Source of the DNA: Cryptomeria japonica
Taxonomy: Eukaryota; Streptophyta; Pinopsida; Cupressales; Cupressaceae
Length of the DNA: 64,000 bases
NCBI RefSeq assembly: GCF_030272615.1
Contig: NC_081408.1
Coordinates: 404,867,389 to 404,931,388 of the forward strand
Direction: 5' to 3'
Below are positions 35,373-46,550 of the stretch, piece after piece (positions within the stretch are counted from its first letter, which is position 1; the number at the start of each line of letters is the position of its first letter). The notes beneath the pieces are model-generated. The model saw nothing but the letters and a program-made list of their open reading frames with translations. It made no database searches and was not told the origin of the DNA. The position numbers and the translations under genes were made by a program.

Positions 35373-37008
35373 TGTAGCGTCGTAAATTGTACGCACTTGC
35401 TAAAGCAATACAATTTCACACCTGGTTTAGCACCCGCCTTGGCGCATTTTGCATTTTGCATTGCATTTCCCCTTTAGCACTTAATTAATCAAATTAATTA
35501 GGTCTAAGGTCCTATTTCATCATCTTCCACATTATAAAGTTGGGCCCTTTCATTAAAGTGTGCCCTTTTCATTTTATTCTTCCAATACACCATTTAATCA
35601 AAAACCCTAATTAGGTCCTATTTTGAACTTGGGGGCTTGATTTCGGGGGTCAAAACATCTCGAAATCAGCTGTAACTTCGGGATTCTCTCTAAAATCATG
35701 ATATCCGACGGCCCTGAAAATTTGGTGAAAAGTTGTCGGGACCATGGTGCCCGGCGTGCACATGGTCCCGGACATTTTTCCCGAAATTTTAGGAGCGCGA
35801 TCCAATCATAAAATAAAGCTTAACCCCAAGAAATTGGTGGGAGATTCAATCTCTAGGTCGGCCAAAAGTTGAAATTAAGACCTAGGGTTTCATATATAAG
35901 AGCTCTCTTTCTTCATTTGAAAGGATCCGAATTTTGGTTTCAAGGGCCTTCTATGCAGCAAAAGAGCAGATCTTTGAAGACTTCAACAACATTCAACATC
36001 CATCAAGCATCCATCAATTTCATTCATCCATTTAGGGCTTTGAAGACATTGAAGAGCAATAGGGGATCACCGACTGAAGATTGGCTTGTAGCCCTCCCTT
36101 GGGGTTGGGTATGATTTCATGTTGTTTTCATGTCTTTGCATAAGCCTCATTATATCATTTGTATTCATGCTTTAGATCACTTTGCATCTTGATTTGGAGC
36201 ATTTACATTATCATTTACAAGCAATTAGGGTTTACTTTCTAGGTTGCTCTAGTTTGCTTACTTGCATTTTAGGATCTTGCACACACACAAGGTCTACACA
36301 CACATTACTTTTACAATACAACTTGGCTATTCATGGAGGTGGAAATCACCAAAGCGGGGGTTTGACTAAGGCAAAACCCTATATAGCCGCCCACAACACC
36401 TTTTCAGATATAAGTGCAGATTTCGGGATTCAGACGACGCCGCAAGTTGCAGATCCGAAAGAAGCAGACTGAGACAGAACAACCACCAAATTGCAGAGCA
36501 AAAGACCAAGACAGGGGTGTGGGGCGCCCTGGTCCTTCCAGGATAGGGGTGCTGGGCGCCCTGGTCCTCCTGACAGACAACAGTTTTCAGCATTTTTGAC
36601 AGCTTTCGAAGTTGCAAAACAACAGTTTCCGGAGCAGTTTCAGGGGTAGAATCAGGACAGTGGCGCCCACGCCCCCATCCCGAACATTTTCACTCAGATT
36701 TTGACTCCGGGTACACATTTTCATTCTTGTCTTATTCTTGTGTTTATAGCTTTCCATAGTTTAAGTTCAATTCTGCAATCTTGTTATTAGTTCATACTTG
36801 CACTTTGGGGTTGGGAATTGAACTTGCATCATCTATCTATCATTTGCAACAAAGGAATAGAAATCCTAATAGGTAGCCCGTGGCTCTCTCTTCCACAAAA
36901 AGAAGTAGCCAATTGTGTGATACCTCTAGTCTCTTTCGTATTCCACAAATGTGTGATTGAAAGTGAGATTAGGGCATGTTTGCTTAGTGTCACTTTTTCC
37001 CCCACACA
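35373..37008. mobile_element. Solo-3: solo LTR with TSD GTTAG
   Basis: It starts TGTAGCGTCGTAAATTG and ends TTTTTCCCCCACACA. GTTAG flanks it exactly (35368-35372 and 37009-37013). The 1636-bp body is non-coding. It shares its start and an internal GGTTTGACTAAGGCAAA block with the LTR at 24686. A ~33-bp unit with GGGCGCCCTGGTCC is doubled at about 36510-36570. It sits inside Copia-B. Confidence 0.85.
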
Positions 37009-37013
37009 GTTAG

Positions 37014-37753
37014 AGTGAAAAAAGCAACCCCCTGTCCAAAAAAAACACTTCAAAGGAGAGTTGGTGGCTTTGCCTAGTGGAGGTCTAACAGAGGTGGCAT
37101 GGCAGTGGTGCTTGGGCAGCTCGGTGGTTGGATCCAGATGGCGGTGCGGTGGTGGGAGACGACCAACTACTAGTGGGTTGCAAGCCACTAGCGGGCTGCG
37201 CATAGGCGGTGGTCGAAGCTGCTGGTGGTTTGAGTACCGATGATGAGCGAAGCCACTGGCGGTGAAGCCCATAGTGGTTATGAAACCGCTTGCGGGGAGG
37301 ATGGTAGCGGTTTTTGTAGAGCCTCGACCTCGACTTGCTGTGAAACTGCCTAAAGTTTTTTAATTTTTTGATAGGGTCATACGGTCAGACTGTACGACCT
37401 AGAAATCAAATTATTTTTGCCTCAGAGGTTCCCATCACCCAATATAGGAAAATTATATATCAAAATTCATGGAATCAACCTTCTGAATCCAACCATGAGG
37501 TCCTTTTGGGGCTAAAATGCTCTGAATTTTTTAGGTACCCTTTGGAATAAAGAAAACCCTTAAACTTCGAACCCTTACAAATTGGACTCTGTGTATCCGA
37601 TTTCATTGAAACAAAAGGCTATCCTGACTTTGTCAAGCCCTCTGGAACTGATTGTGCACTCCACATTAACCCAAGATGTATGTTTTGTTGTGTATTCAAA
37701 TAATCTAAAAAAAAAAGCAAACAAAAATCTTCAGATCTGGAGCTCTGATACTA
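37014..37753. other. Copia-B internal region, right part
   Basis: 37060-37330 is GC-rich (GGTGG/GGCGG-rich) compared with its surroundings and has overlapping open frames on both strands, none recognisable. The right edge is the primer-binding site adjoining the right LTR of Copia-B at 37754. Confidence 0.5.
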
Positions 37754-37769
37754 TGTTACAATTCATGAA

Positions 37770-38940
37770 TGTTGGCATTTTTGATGATTATGTTGTGATT
37801 GTCATTGATGGACACACACTTGCTATGAGATCATTTTTTGTATGTATGAGTTATGCTCAATCGGTATTATGTTATAGTCTTTAGACTATCGGTGTCTTGC
37901 AGAAAGTGTTTACCAATCTCAAGCGGTTCGAGGATCTCAAGCGGAACGGAGCAAAGGAACTAGAAGCGACAATTATCATTTTCCCAGTCTTCATTTCTGT
38001 CAACTAGTAATCTGTTTAATAGTCAAATCGGTATTACTCTGAGTTACCAACCGATAATCGATAAAGTTGTATAAACTGGTAATACTCTGTGATGAGTTAC
38101 CAACCGGTATATCTTTGTGATGAGTTACCATCCAGCGACACTTTGAGGGTGATTTTGTGCCGTGTTACCAAATGTGTCTAGATACAATGAACCTAGGAAC
38201 TTGCAATGTAATCCTATTGGACTGACATGAAATCAAATTCCTTTTAAGGACATCATGTCTAGGGTTTTAGCATGTGTGTAGCTGTTAGGGTTTGTGGTGG
38301 TTGATGAGTTCTTGTATGTGCGATCTTAAAAGAAAAGATCAAGTCTGTGTGCTGTAACAAAGTGTGGATTTACTGAAGACTGAAGTAATGCTGAAATGCA
38401 TTAGCAATGAGCTATCATGGGTCTAACCAAGCATACTGTGCTATTTTCTAGATCATTCACTTGTTGATTACTCACATCTTTGACAAGTTAGAAAGCCTTA
38501 ACCGGGTAGGTCCAAAAAAGCCTTTGTAAATCCTCTAACAAGGTGATTCACATCTGTGGATCTAAAATCCTCTCACAAGGTAGTCTTTAATTAGAATTAT
38601 CTCCTAACAGAGATTGAGATTCCTAACAGGATCTGTTCTGGTAAAGAACATTGGATGACCTTAACCGGTCTGACCTTAACCGGTCTAGTTACTATTTTGC
38701 AGATAGTTACTTGTGAGTTTCATCTCACTGTGGTTTTTCCCTTTTGGGTTTCCACATCAAAATCTTGTGTTATGGTGATTGTGCTTCTGTGGGTGAATGC
38801 CTTACTTGCTGTTTGGTTTGCATTTGTGTTAACTGGCTTGTTAGTTAAACTGTTATACCGGTTTACTGCTAGACTGATAAAGTGTTTGAGTTCAATAATT
38901 TTTGGTATACTAATTCACCCCCCCTCTTAGTATTCATCAG
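37770..38940. mobile_element. Solo-4: solo LTR inserted in the right LTR of Copia-B
   Basis: It runs from TGTTGGCATTTTTGATG to TTAGTATTCATCA. Removing it rejoins the Copia-B LTR exactly. The flanks are ATGAA (37765-37769) and GTAAA (38941-38945), and the undisturbed sister LTR has GTGAA at the same place, so both copies of the duplication have one change each. No coding frame. Motifs with GTGATGAGTTACC recur within it (38015-38130). Confidence 0.8.
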
Positions 38941-39427
38941 TAAAATGCAAATCCCACAAGTCCAATTATCTTCTGCAAGAATACCTATCACACATAAAGA
39001 GAGAATTGAATAACAAAATAAGTGAAGATAATAATAATGAAATTGATTGAATTGCTTTGAAATTGCTTGAGTTATAATGAAGGATATGACATCCTTATAA
39101 ATAAATCTAACTCTAAAGATAGAAACCCTAAATGGTGGAGTTTACAAGATAGACCAAGAGTTAAAATAGAATGCGTGAATCAATCATGTATGCACAAATA
39201 ACATAATAGACTAATTAAATGCATGAAACTTTCAAAATCTAAACACAGTTTGCTTTTCCTAGTTTGCATTATGCATGGAGATAAATATTACTTAATTATC
39301 CCTAATTAATTAATTAACTAAATAATAAATGCCAATAATTAATTACTAATTAAGGACATATAATATTTAGTGAATTAATACAATTAAGTGAATAATTAAT
39401 ATATAAGTTATTTACTCCAACACTATG

Positions 39428-40242
39428 AAGGAAATAGATCCAAGTTCCCCTTGAAAAATCATCAACAAATGTAAGTGCCTATCTTGATCCTTAGATGGAG
39501 TTATTCTCAAAAAGGTCACTATGAACAAGGTGCAATTTATAATTTGCCCTCTATGATTGACCATGAGGAAAGGGCTCCCTATGCATCTTACCACTCATGC
39601 ATCCCATGCATACAATTTTAGAAGGAACAATGCTAGGCAATCCATCTACCATATTTGCTTTTTGCATCAAGACAATATTATTAGAATTTATGTGGCCAAG
39701 TCTTTCATGCCAAACATTAAATCAATGGTTGTAAGCAAAGAATACTTTGAATGAGCAAACTCATAAAATTTGAATAAGTTATCATTGTCCATTTTAGCAT
39801 TAGCAATAACTTGGTTATGCTTTAGATCAATAATATACCACATATCCTTATAGAATTTGATCTTATAATCGTGGCAAAACTTAGCAACATAAAGAAAATT
39901 TAATTTTAATTCAAGAACATAAAGAACATCATGTAATTTACCATTAGGAACAGTAACATCACCAATAGCTTCTACTTTACAATAATTGTTAGCAAGTTGA
40001 ACATGAATATTCAAAGTATCAGGATGCATAGAATAAAAAAATTCTTTATGAGAAGTAACATATTGAGATGCACCAGAATCAATAATCCACTCAAGAGGCT
40101 TTGAAACATTATAACTACAAGTAAATGCATGACGAGATGAATTACCATAATTATTTCCTTTCTTATAATGAGGTTTATGTTGTTGATTTTTTTGGTTCAT
40201 GGGCTTTTTACCATTTTGCTTCTTAAAACAATTATTAGTCAC
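39428..40242 (-). pseudogene. Copia-A protease and integrase N-terminus
   Basis: The minus strand reads CTYCGNDGHVTNNC (a CX2CX4HX4C zinc knuckle spanning 40,225-40,265), then LEWIIDSGASQYVTSH (aspartic protease DSGA), VLYVLELKLNFL, and further down VCMGCMSGKMHREPF of the integrase zinc-binding region. The continuous piece is 39688-40242. The frame breaks near 39,690 and again before the Copia-B insertion at 39427. Confidence 0.85.
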
Positions 40243-41036
40243 ATGACCATCATTACCACAATATGTACAATGGGGCCTCTTAGAATAATTATTCTTTTGA
40301 TTATTAGTAGAATTGTTATTATAGGATTTAGAAGGAAATTTATTATTATAATACTGATTATTATGATTATGATTATTATTATTGAATCTAAAATTATTAT
40401 TATGATTTTGATCTTTAGATATAAAAGAATGTTCACTACTTTTAAGAGTACCAAATTGAATTAATTTAGCTTCCTTTTGACGTAATAAATTACAAAAAAT
40501 ATCATAATTTAATTGAGTAGCTAAACTAGGAATAGCAAGTTGAGCATGAATATTAGTAATTAACTACTAAAATTGTCTAGGAAGACATTTTTTTAAGAAT
40601 GAGATGAATTAAACGTATATCATCTAGTTTAACTCCTAAATGAGTTAATTGACTATTAATAGAATCAAACTTTAATAAGAATTCATGCATGGTTTTAGAA
40701 TCAAGTCTTCAAGTTGATCTTGAAGCTGATTTCTTCGGGATTCATTTGAGCTATCATAAGTGGTTTTAGAATTTCCCAACCTTCATAGGATTTTGTACAA
40801 TTGACAATGAGAACATACAATTCAACAATCATTGAAATATCAAATAAACCAAGTGTTTCCTCATTTTGAGCCTTCCATCCATCTTGGTCGACTTGAGGTG
40901 CAGTTGAAGCAGACTCTAAGTTTTTATTAGTAGCAACATCAAAAAGGTGTTTGAAGCAAAAAATAAATGAAATATGTGTTTTCCATGAATGATAATTAGA
41001 ACTATTTAATTTAATTTTTGAAATTAAAATAGACAT
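40243..41036 (-). pseudogene. Copia-A gag region
   Basis: The frame starts MSILISKIKLNSSNYHSWK and continues NEETLGLFDISMIVEL and SYEGWEILK, the N-terminal gag pattern of copia elements. It is open at 40701-41036. Beyond that it is shifted into an Asn-rich low-complexity segment, which appears as an Ile-rich frame on the opposite strand. About 110 bp of leader remains to its right before LINE-2. Confidence 0.75.
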
Positions 41037-41461
41037 GATAGAAAAATAAAAGATTAGCGAACAAAAAAAAATCCCCTTTATAATTTAATAAAAATTTACT
41101 ATATAAATAAAATGACAAAATTATTTAACTAATATTTATAATAATAATATTTTTTTGAGCAATGGCTCTGCGTGCGAAAAGCAGAATTAAGTCATTTCCT
41201 CTTTGCGAACATCCCTTTCCACTGCGAGGTGTTTATCAAGGCTATGGAAATCGTTTTGTGGTTCTGGCTAGTCATGCTAGGGCAGACGAATTGAGCAGAG
41301 TAAAATCTTGAACCATCAAGCAAGAAGCTTTCTTTGCAAAAACAAAGTATTCACTGGTTGATTCGGCTAGGGCTCCCCTTCCTTCGCTCCAAGGTAAGGA
41401 TCGAAATTGGCAGCCGGTAAGGCGCATAAATAACAAGGCAGAAGGGCAATCAAATCGTCCT

Positions 41462-42556
41462 ATGCGAAATCCCAACCATGGATGGAAGGAAGGTTCTGTA
41501 AAACCTAACCGGACAAACAGGCCCTCGGCTTCCGCTCTCTTTACTAAAAAGTCCATTGGCAAATTACCTAAAGCTAGTCCCAGCGGGATAATCATTGATA
41601 TTGATTCCCAAACATTGGATATGTATCAAATGCATTGCAACGACATAATGTTTTTTGCACGATGGAAAGGTTGGGGGATCCCGACTGAACAAATTGCTAA
41701 CTGGGTGGTGTCTTCTCTCGATAACCAGGTAAAAATTGACATCCTTCCTGATCAGTTCTTAGCTATTGAATGCGGTAATCAAAATTTAAGAAATTCATTG
41801 CTAAACAAGGGTTTATCAGAGTTCATGGGCTTAGGGTTTGACTGCTGGGGATGGAAAACCCTCTTTCATCCTTCTCAATTAAATTCATGCATGATCAATA
41901 GAGCTATATCACTTGAAAAAATTTCGGTAGAATTACGAAATAATGATTTTTTAAGAATTTTAGGGAACAAAATAGGTAAATTTGTAGAAGTTAAAAAATC
42001 AGCCTTAAGCTTCTTTAACCATCTTCTGATTGTTAACATGGATATGAACATTAAAACCATCGAACCAGTAACACTATGTTATGATAATCTATGTTTATCC
42101 CTTGAATTACCCTTCTACAATGGTCCTTTCGAAATTGAAAGACCAAGGAAGATTCCTTTTAAAAACACTTTCCCTAAATCAATCTTCGAGTCGAGAATCT
42201 CTCCAATTAGATTTGAGGATGGAGGGGGTTTCTCCATTGAGGGTTTTAATAATACTAGCACTAATCACCTTGCCATGGTTTTGTGTCATCAGAGATCCCC
42301 AGTTAAGACCCTATGTTCTCCGCCCCAACCACTGCCCTCTTTTATCCCCCCTATAGGTGACCCTTCTTTCGGGGATAGAAACTTGGAAGAGGGGGAAATT
42401 TGTGAGTGGCTCCCCCAGAAAGAACAACCCGGTATGACAAATATGTTTCCATCGTGCTCTCTTACCCCACTAGAGAGAGAGAACTCCTCAAAAACTTCCC
42501 CTCTGCGGAATCTCATCATTCCATCGCTATCAGAAGAAAAGGATAATCCTCCCTAA
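41462..42556 (+). pseudogene. LINE-2 ORF1-like protein (DUF4283-like)
   Basis: The 364-codon frame contains NDIMFFARWKGWGIPTEQI, LLNKGLSEFMGLGFDCWGW and a PSQL segment. It resembles the DUF4283/ORF1 type of nucleic-acid-binding protein of plant LINEs. The same frame is open upstream of the ATG for about 45 codons, so the true start may be earlier and lost. The frame stops at 42556, but a stop-ridden continuation reaches about 42,895, so the product was longer. Confidence 0.65.
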
Positions 42557-43083
42557 GACCTAGAGAAGTCTTCTTGGTAGTATCAACAATTCTCCCCAGT
42601 CTCAAATCTGAAGACCCCTCTAGGGGAAGAGGCTTGCCCTTCTTCGCCATGGGTTGACCCTGTTACAACTGTAGTATCTAAGAGTGACTGAGTGTCTAAG
42701 GAAGTGGACATCATTGCCAATTTTATAGGGTAAGAAGTAGTAAATGACCTTATGGTTCAATTGGTTGATGAAATCTGTGATGATGAGGAATTGGAAAGAC
42801 AAAGGGATCTCCTCGTTAATAATCTAGTAAATATTACTAGAGTTAACTTAGAAATAGATGAACTCTTTATAGCATCAGAGAACTTGGAAAATTAGCAACC
42901 TAACACCCTAGGCATTCTCTGTTCTGTTAAAAGCAAAGACTCTCTGGATTGTTCTAAATTCAGTAAAAGAAGGGGCAGGAGATCCCTTCCTGAATTAAGA
43001 TTGAAGGATGGAGAAGCTAGAGGTCAATCCAAAATATCTACTCTTTTTAATGTAGGGGAGGGGAAGTTCCTCCCCACAGAGCC

Positions 43084-44354
43084 ATGAAAATCATAATGTG
43101 GAATGTTAGGGGATTGAATACCCCTAACAAACAACACATCTTAAAGCATTGTATCTCTGATTCTAAACCTGACTTAATGTTAATTCAAGAAACAAAAATG
43201 AACACATTTGAGATTTCCCTCTTTGAGCAAAAACTAGGGGTTAGACAACTAAAACATTCCCTGGCCACAGGCGCCTCAGGGGGCTTAGCTATCATTTGGG
43301 ATTCTAGAACCCTTTCGTTCACACCATTAGAGATTCAATAGAATTGGATAGGAGGAGATGTAGTAAGCTACAAAAATAACCTTAGATTCAAACTAATTAA
43401 CGTATATGGCCCCATCCAGAATAAGGATAAGGTGAAGGTGTGGAAGGAACTTGAGTCCTTTCTTAAAAGCTTCCTGAACAACCTTAGTATCATTGATGGA
43501 GATTTCAATGCCATCACTAAGGCATCAGATAAGAGAGGAGGAAGTAGTAAGCTTCCTCCTTCAGCTGTAGATTTCAATCTCTAGATTAATAGGAATTCCC
43601 TGCTAGAAATCTAGACGACAGTGAATGCCTTTACTTGGAACAATAGAAGATCTGGTTTCTGTAATATAGCAGAGAAACTTGATAGGTTCTTTATCTATGG
43701 AGGGCTCTCAGAGCTAAATTACTCCCTGAAGGCAGAGCCTCTCCCTTTATCAGGATCGAACTATTTCCCACTCCAATTAAACTTATCATCCGACAATGCC
43801 CCTAAAAAATGCCCCTTCAAATTTGAGAATATGTGGTTTAGAGATGGCAACTTTCTAAACTTACTTGAGAAATGGTGGAGTAGCTCCATTTTCTTAGGTT
43901 CGAAGATGTTTATTGTTGCTGGTAAGTTAAAGCTTATAAAAAGGAAGCTCTTAGAGTGGAATAGGACCAATTTTGGTAACATCTTTGACAAAAAACCCCT
44001 AATAAAGAATGATCTCAATATGGTTAACACCGAGGTACTTGAGAAGGGGATGGATGAGCATCTTTTCCTTAAGGAAAAGGTCCTACTCTCAGAATATGAA
44101 AGGTTACTTTCTTACGAAGAGATCTTCTGGAAACAAAAATCCAGGGAGACTTGGTTGAATGATGGGGACCGGAACACCAAGTTCTTCCACAATAGCACCA
44201 AGAAAAGGAGAGGGGTCAACCGAATTTATAAGATCATGAACAACCAAGGATCCATTCTGTCTGAACCAGATAAGGTTGCGTCTGAGGCAGTTAAGTTCTA
44301 TGAGAAGATCTTAAACAATCTTGAAGGCTCCGACCTTAAGGGCCAACTCGATAT
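43084..44354 (+). pseudogene. LINE-2 ORF2, endonuclease part (5' of Ty3-II)
   Basis: It begins MKIIMWNVRGLNTPNK with LMLIQETKM, then FKLINVYGPIQNKDK, IDGDFNAI, AFTWNN and SGSNYFPL. These are the endonuclease motifs. IDGDFNAI replaces the usual GGDFN and SGSN stands where SDH is expected, so the catalytic His is not evident. Stops occur near 43341 and in 43583-43620. The piece 43621-44354 leads on through WLNDGDRNTKFFH to the Ty3-II insertion. Confidence 0.8.
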
Positions 44355-45139
44355 TGTATATGGTGAAAATGGATAACAATAATAACAACATTGAAAGGCT
44401 AAATGAATTCAACCACAAAACCCTAGCCTAACAATCAACAAAGATCCACCATAAAATATGAAGATTACCTAAGACAATGCAAATAAAACAAAATCACAAA
44501 GATTATACCATCACATGTCAAATAGGGTTTTGATCTCCATTCTTCCTATCTCCATTGATCTTGCTTGATATATTTGCTCTCAGATTTTATGTGCACAAGA
44601 GCTCAACAAAGAACGGAATGTGGTTGCAAGTAGGATCGTGGTGTAGTCAAGTCCTTAAGATGATTCATTAGAATGCATAGAACGATTAGGATTTGATAGT
44701 GAAGGAAGCATCTCCTTATATAGAAGACACTATGAAATGGAGGGATAAGATTGAGAGGTGTAAAAAGGAGGTCGGCTAGGATTAGAGGGTAGGTAGAAGA
44801 AATAATAAAATAATGAAAGAGGTAGGTAGTGTATGAATTAAGAGATGAATGACATGTGTCATAGGTAGAAAAGGCTAATGAATTAATTAAATAAATAAAG
44901 ATTTATTTAATTAATAGAAGAAGTGGGATCAATTAAATAAATAAGATATTTATTTAATTTAGGAAAATGATAATTTAAATAAATAAATGTATTTATTTAA
45001 ATGAGAAATAAGGCTAGAAGAGGATAAATGAATTAATTAAATAAATAAAGATTTATTTAATTAATAGAAGAATTAAGCTTAGCTAATTAAATAAATAAAA
45101 TATTTATATAATTAGACTGGACAATTTTGGGTGTCTACA
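44355..45139 (-). repeat. Ty3-II 3' LTR
   Basis: 785 bp, TGTA...TACA ends. I count nine substitutions and no gaps against 55218-56002. A TATATAAG TATA box is present on the minus strand (44715-44723). The 3' half (on plus) is full of ATTAATTAAATAAATAAA tracts. Confidence 0.95.
44715..44723 (-). promoter_or_regulatory. TATA box in the Ty3-II 3' LTR
   Basis: CTATATAAG on the minus strand, in the LTR orientation, and identical in the other LTR. Confidence 0.5.
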
Positions 45140-45153
45140 TTTTGCCCCTCTTT
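45140..45153 (-). promoter_or_regulatory. Ty3-II polypurine tract
   Basis: AAAGAGGGGCAAAA on the minus strand, directly before the 3' LTR start TGTAGACACCC. This is where plus-strand DNA synthesis is primed. Confidence 0.8.
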
Positions 45154-45478
45154 GAGACAATGCGGCTTGTTGCGTTGTTTCAAAGAAGATAAGATGAACT
45201 GATACAGAGTTGCCCCAAGATGGGAATGATATGCCCCCTCGAGAGATTGGATGAAAATGTCTGAAAAGATTGCAGACAATCTCTCGATAAGAAAGACGGG
45301 ATAGAATGGACTGACTGGGTAAAGTGACAGAGTCACGGGATAATGAAGACTGACTCGGGAAACGAGGGCTAGGACAGTCTATAAGATAGACCACGGGGGA
45401 AAATACATCCTCATTGTCATCTACACCTTCACGAGATCAAAGTGCAGAGCGAGAAAAGAGCAGGAGCAGTCAGCAGCG

Positions 45479-46550
45479 ATGGCTTTCGTGCATAGATTCG
45501 ACCGTGTTCGTCGATTTCAGAGGCCAGCAGAGGCAGGAGAGCCGGTAAGTACCACCAAACCTCCTCGTACTTTGATGCATTTATTGTTGTCATTAATGCA
45601 TACTAGGTAATGTAATAAATGTGCGTTTATGTCAGGAAAGCGCGTTTGTGTCCAAAAATGTGAATTTGTGTCTTCTAGGTCAAATCGACAGTTCTGTGAT
45701 GAACATACGATGTCGATTGGATAAGCTGCTGAGAGGATACATTCAAGCAGGTCCTCTAGGGAAGACTAGGATAGATCAAGACACTTTGTGATGAACAGTG
45801 AGTACCAAGATAGAGTACTTTGTGATGAACAGGGAGTACCCAAAGTATGAGCAGCACTTTGTGATGAACAGGGAGTGCAAATGTGAGTTACACTTTGTGA
45901 TGAACAGTGAGTGTCACACACGTAGTACTTTGTGATGAATAGTGAGTACCACTAGGATAAATAGCAACACTTTGTGATGAACAGTGAGTGTCACTAGGGT
46001 AGAAGCAACACTTTGTGATGAACAGTGAGTGTCACTAGGATAGATAACCATATGCATTTAGATAAAAAGTAGCATTTTGTGATAAACCGTGAATGCCACT
46101 ATAACTGACATGATTGATTTTCTTGACTGCAGGAGTATTTGCCAATGTTAGAGTCACGGGAGAGATTCCCGTCGACGCAGAGGTTGCGACCTGAGTTGTC
46201 GTTTCAGGATAGAGCTGCCATCGAGGAGATGGATCTGAGACATATATTATATGTGCCTGAGTTTCGGGCAAACATGGGTTGGCTGACTGCGCTGGCTGAG
46301 AGATGGCACTCTGAGACATGCACATTCCACTTGCCGATGGGTGAGATGACAGTCACCTTGGAGGATGTATACAGGATTCTGCGGATACCGATTGATGGGG
46401 AGCTGATTCCGTACGATTGAGACGGAGACAGGGATGCCCTTAGAAAAGTGTTCTAGGATCCAAGATTGGAGATGAGGGCAGGACACGTGGCATGGGATAC
46501 CATGACATGGATAGGATTAACACTACCAATAGTGTTGGCAGGAGTGATCA
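45479..46550 (+). pseudogene. Spliced plant mobile domain (PMD) gene fragment, antisense in Ty3-II
   Basis: Exon 1 (45479-45544) encodes MAFVHRFDRVRRFQRPAEAG and EP. It ends in a GTAAGT donor. Exon 2 starts at 46133 after TTGACTGCAG with EYLPMLESRERFPSTQRL and contains GWLTALAERWHSETCTFHLP and GEMTVTLEDVYRILRIPIDG, the signature of the plant mobile domain of the MAIN/MAIL type. A TGA at 46418-46420 and a TAG at 46454-46456 interrupt it. The frame then continues (RAGHVAWDTMTWIGLTLP) to a GTGAGT donor at 46551. PMD is known in host genes and in several transposon types. Only about the first half of the domain remains recognisable; further exons are not certain. Confidence 0.78.
45683..46097 (+). 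repeat. Array of hairpins with conserved loop and covarying stems
   Basis: Nine units share a loop core TTGTGATGAACAGTG. In seven consecutive units (from about 45815 to 46097) a 5-bp stem closes it: GTACT/AGTAC, GCACT/AGTGC, ACACT/AGTGT, GTACT/AGTAC, ACACT/AGTGT twice, and GCATT/AATGC. The first unit (45683-45718) has an unrelated 8-bp perfect stem AATCGACA/TGTCGATT around the same core. The unit at 45780 keeps only 3 pairs. Spacing is about 36-62 bp. The array lies within the intron of the PMD fragment. Confidence 0.85.

Larger units (their letters stand above)
34011..39422 (-). mobile_element. Copia-B: non-coding LTR element inside Copia-A integrase
   Basis: Left LTR 34011-34503 and right LTR 37754-37769 plus 38946-39422 share TGTTA(G/C)AATTC(G/A)TGAA ... 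CTCCAACA. A CTATG target duplication flanks it (34006-34010 and 39423-39427). On the minus strand a GGGGGG polypurine tract precedes the left LTR (34504-34510) and an AGTATCAGAGCTCC primer-binding site follows the right one (37739-37753). After removing the two inner solo LTRs, about 1.6 kb of internal DNA remains, with no gag or pol. It therefore had to move with enzymes from another element. LTR divergence is roughly several percent by eye. Confidence 0.85.

Noticed and set aside
40168-40464. Ile-rich hydrophobic ORF on the plus strand
   Set aside because: It is the reverse of the Asn-rich low-complexity segment of Copia-A gag (AAT/ATT repeats), not a membrane protein.
45779-46097. Possible C/D-box snoRNA cluster, since GTGATGA matches the C box
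   Set aside because: No CTGA D box lies at the other end of the units, and the units are too short for a guide. The stems vary in a way not seen in snoRNA terminal stems.
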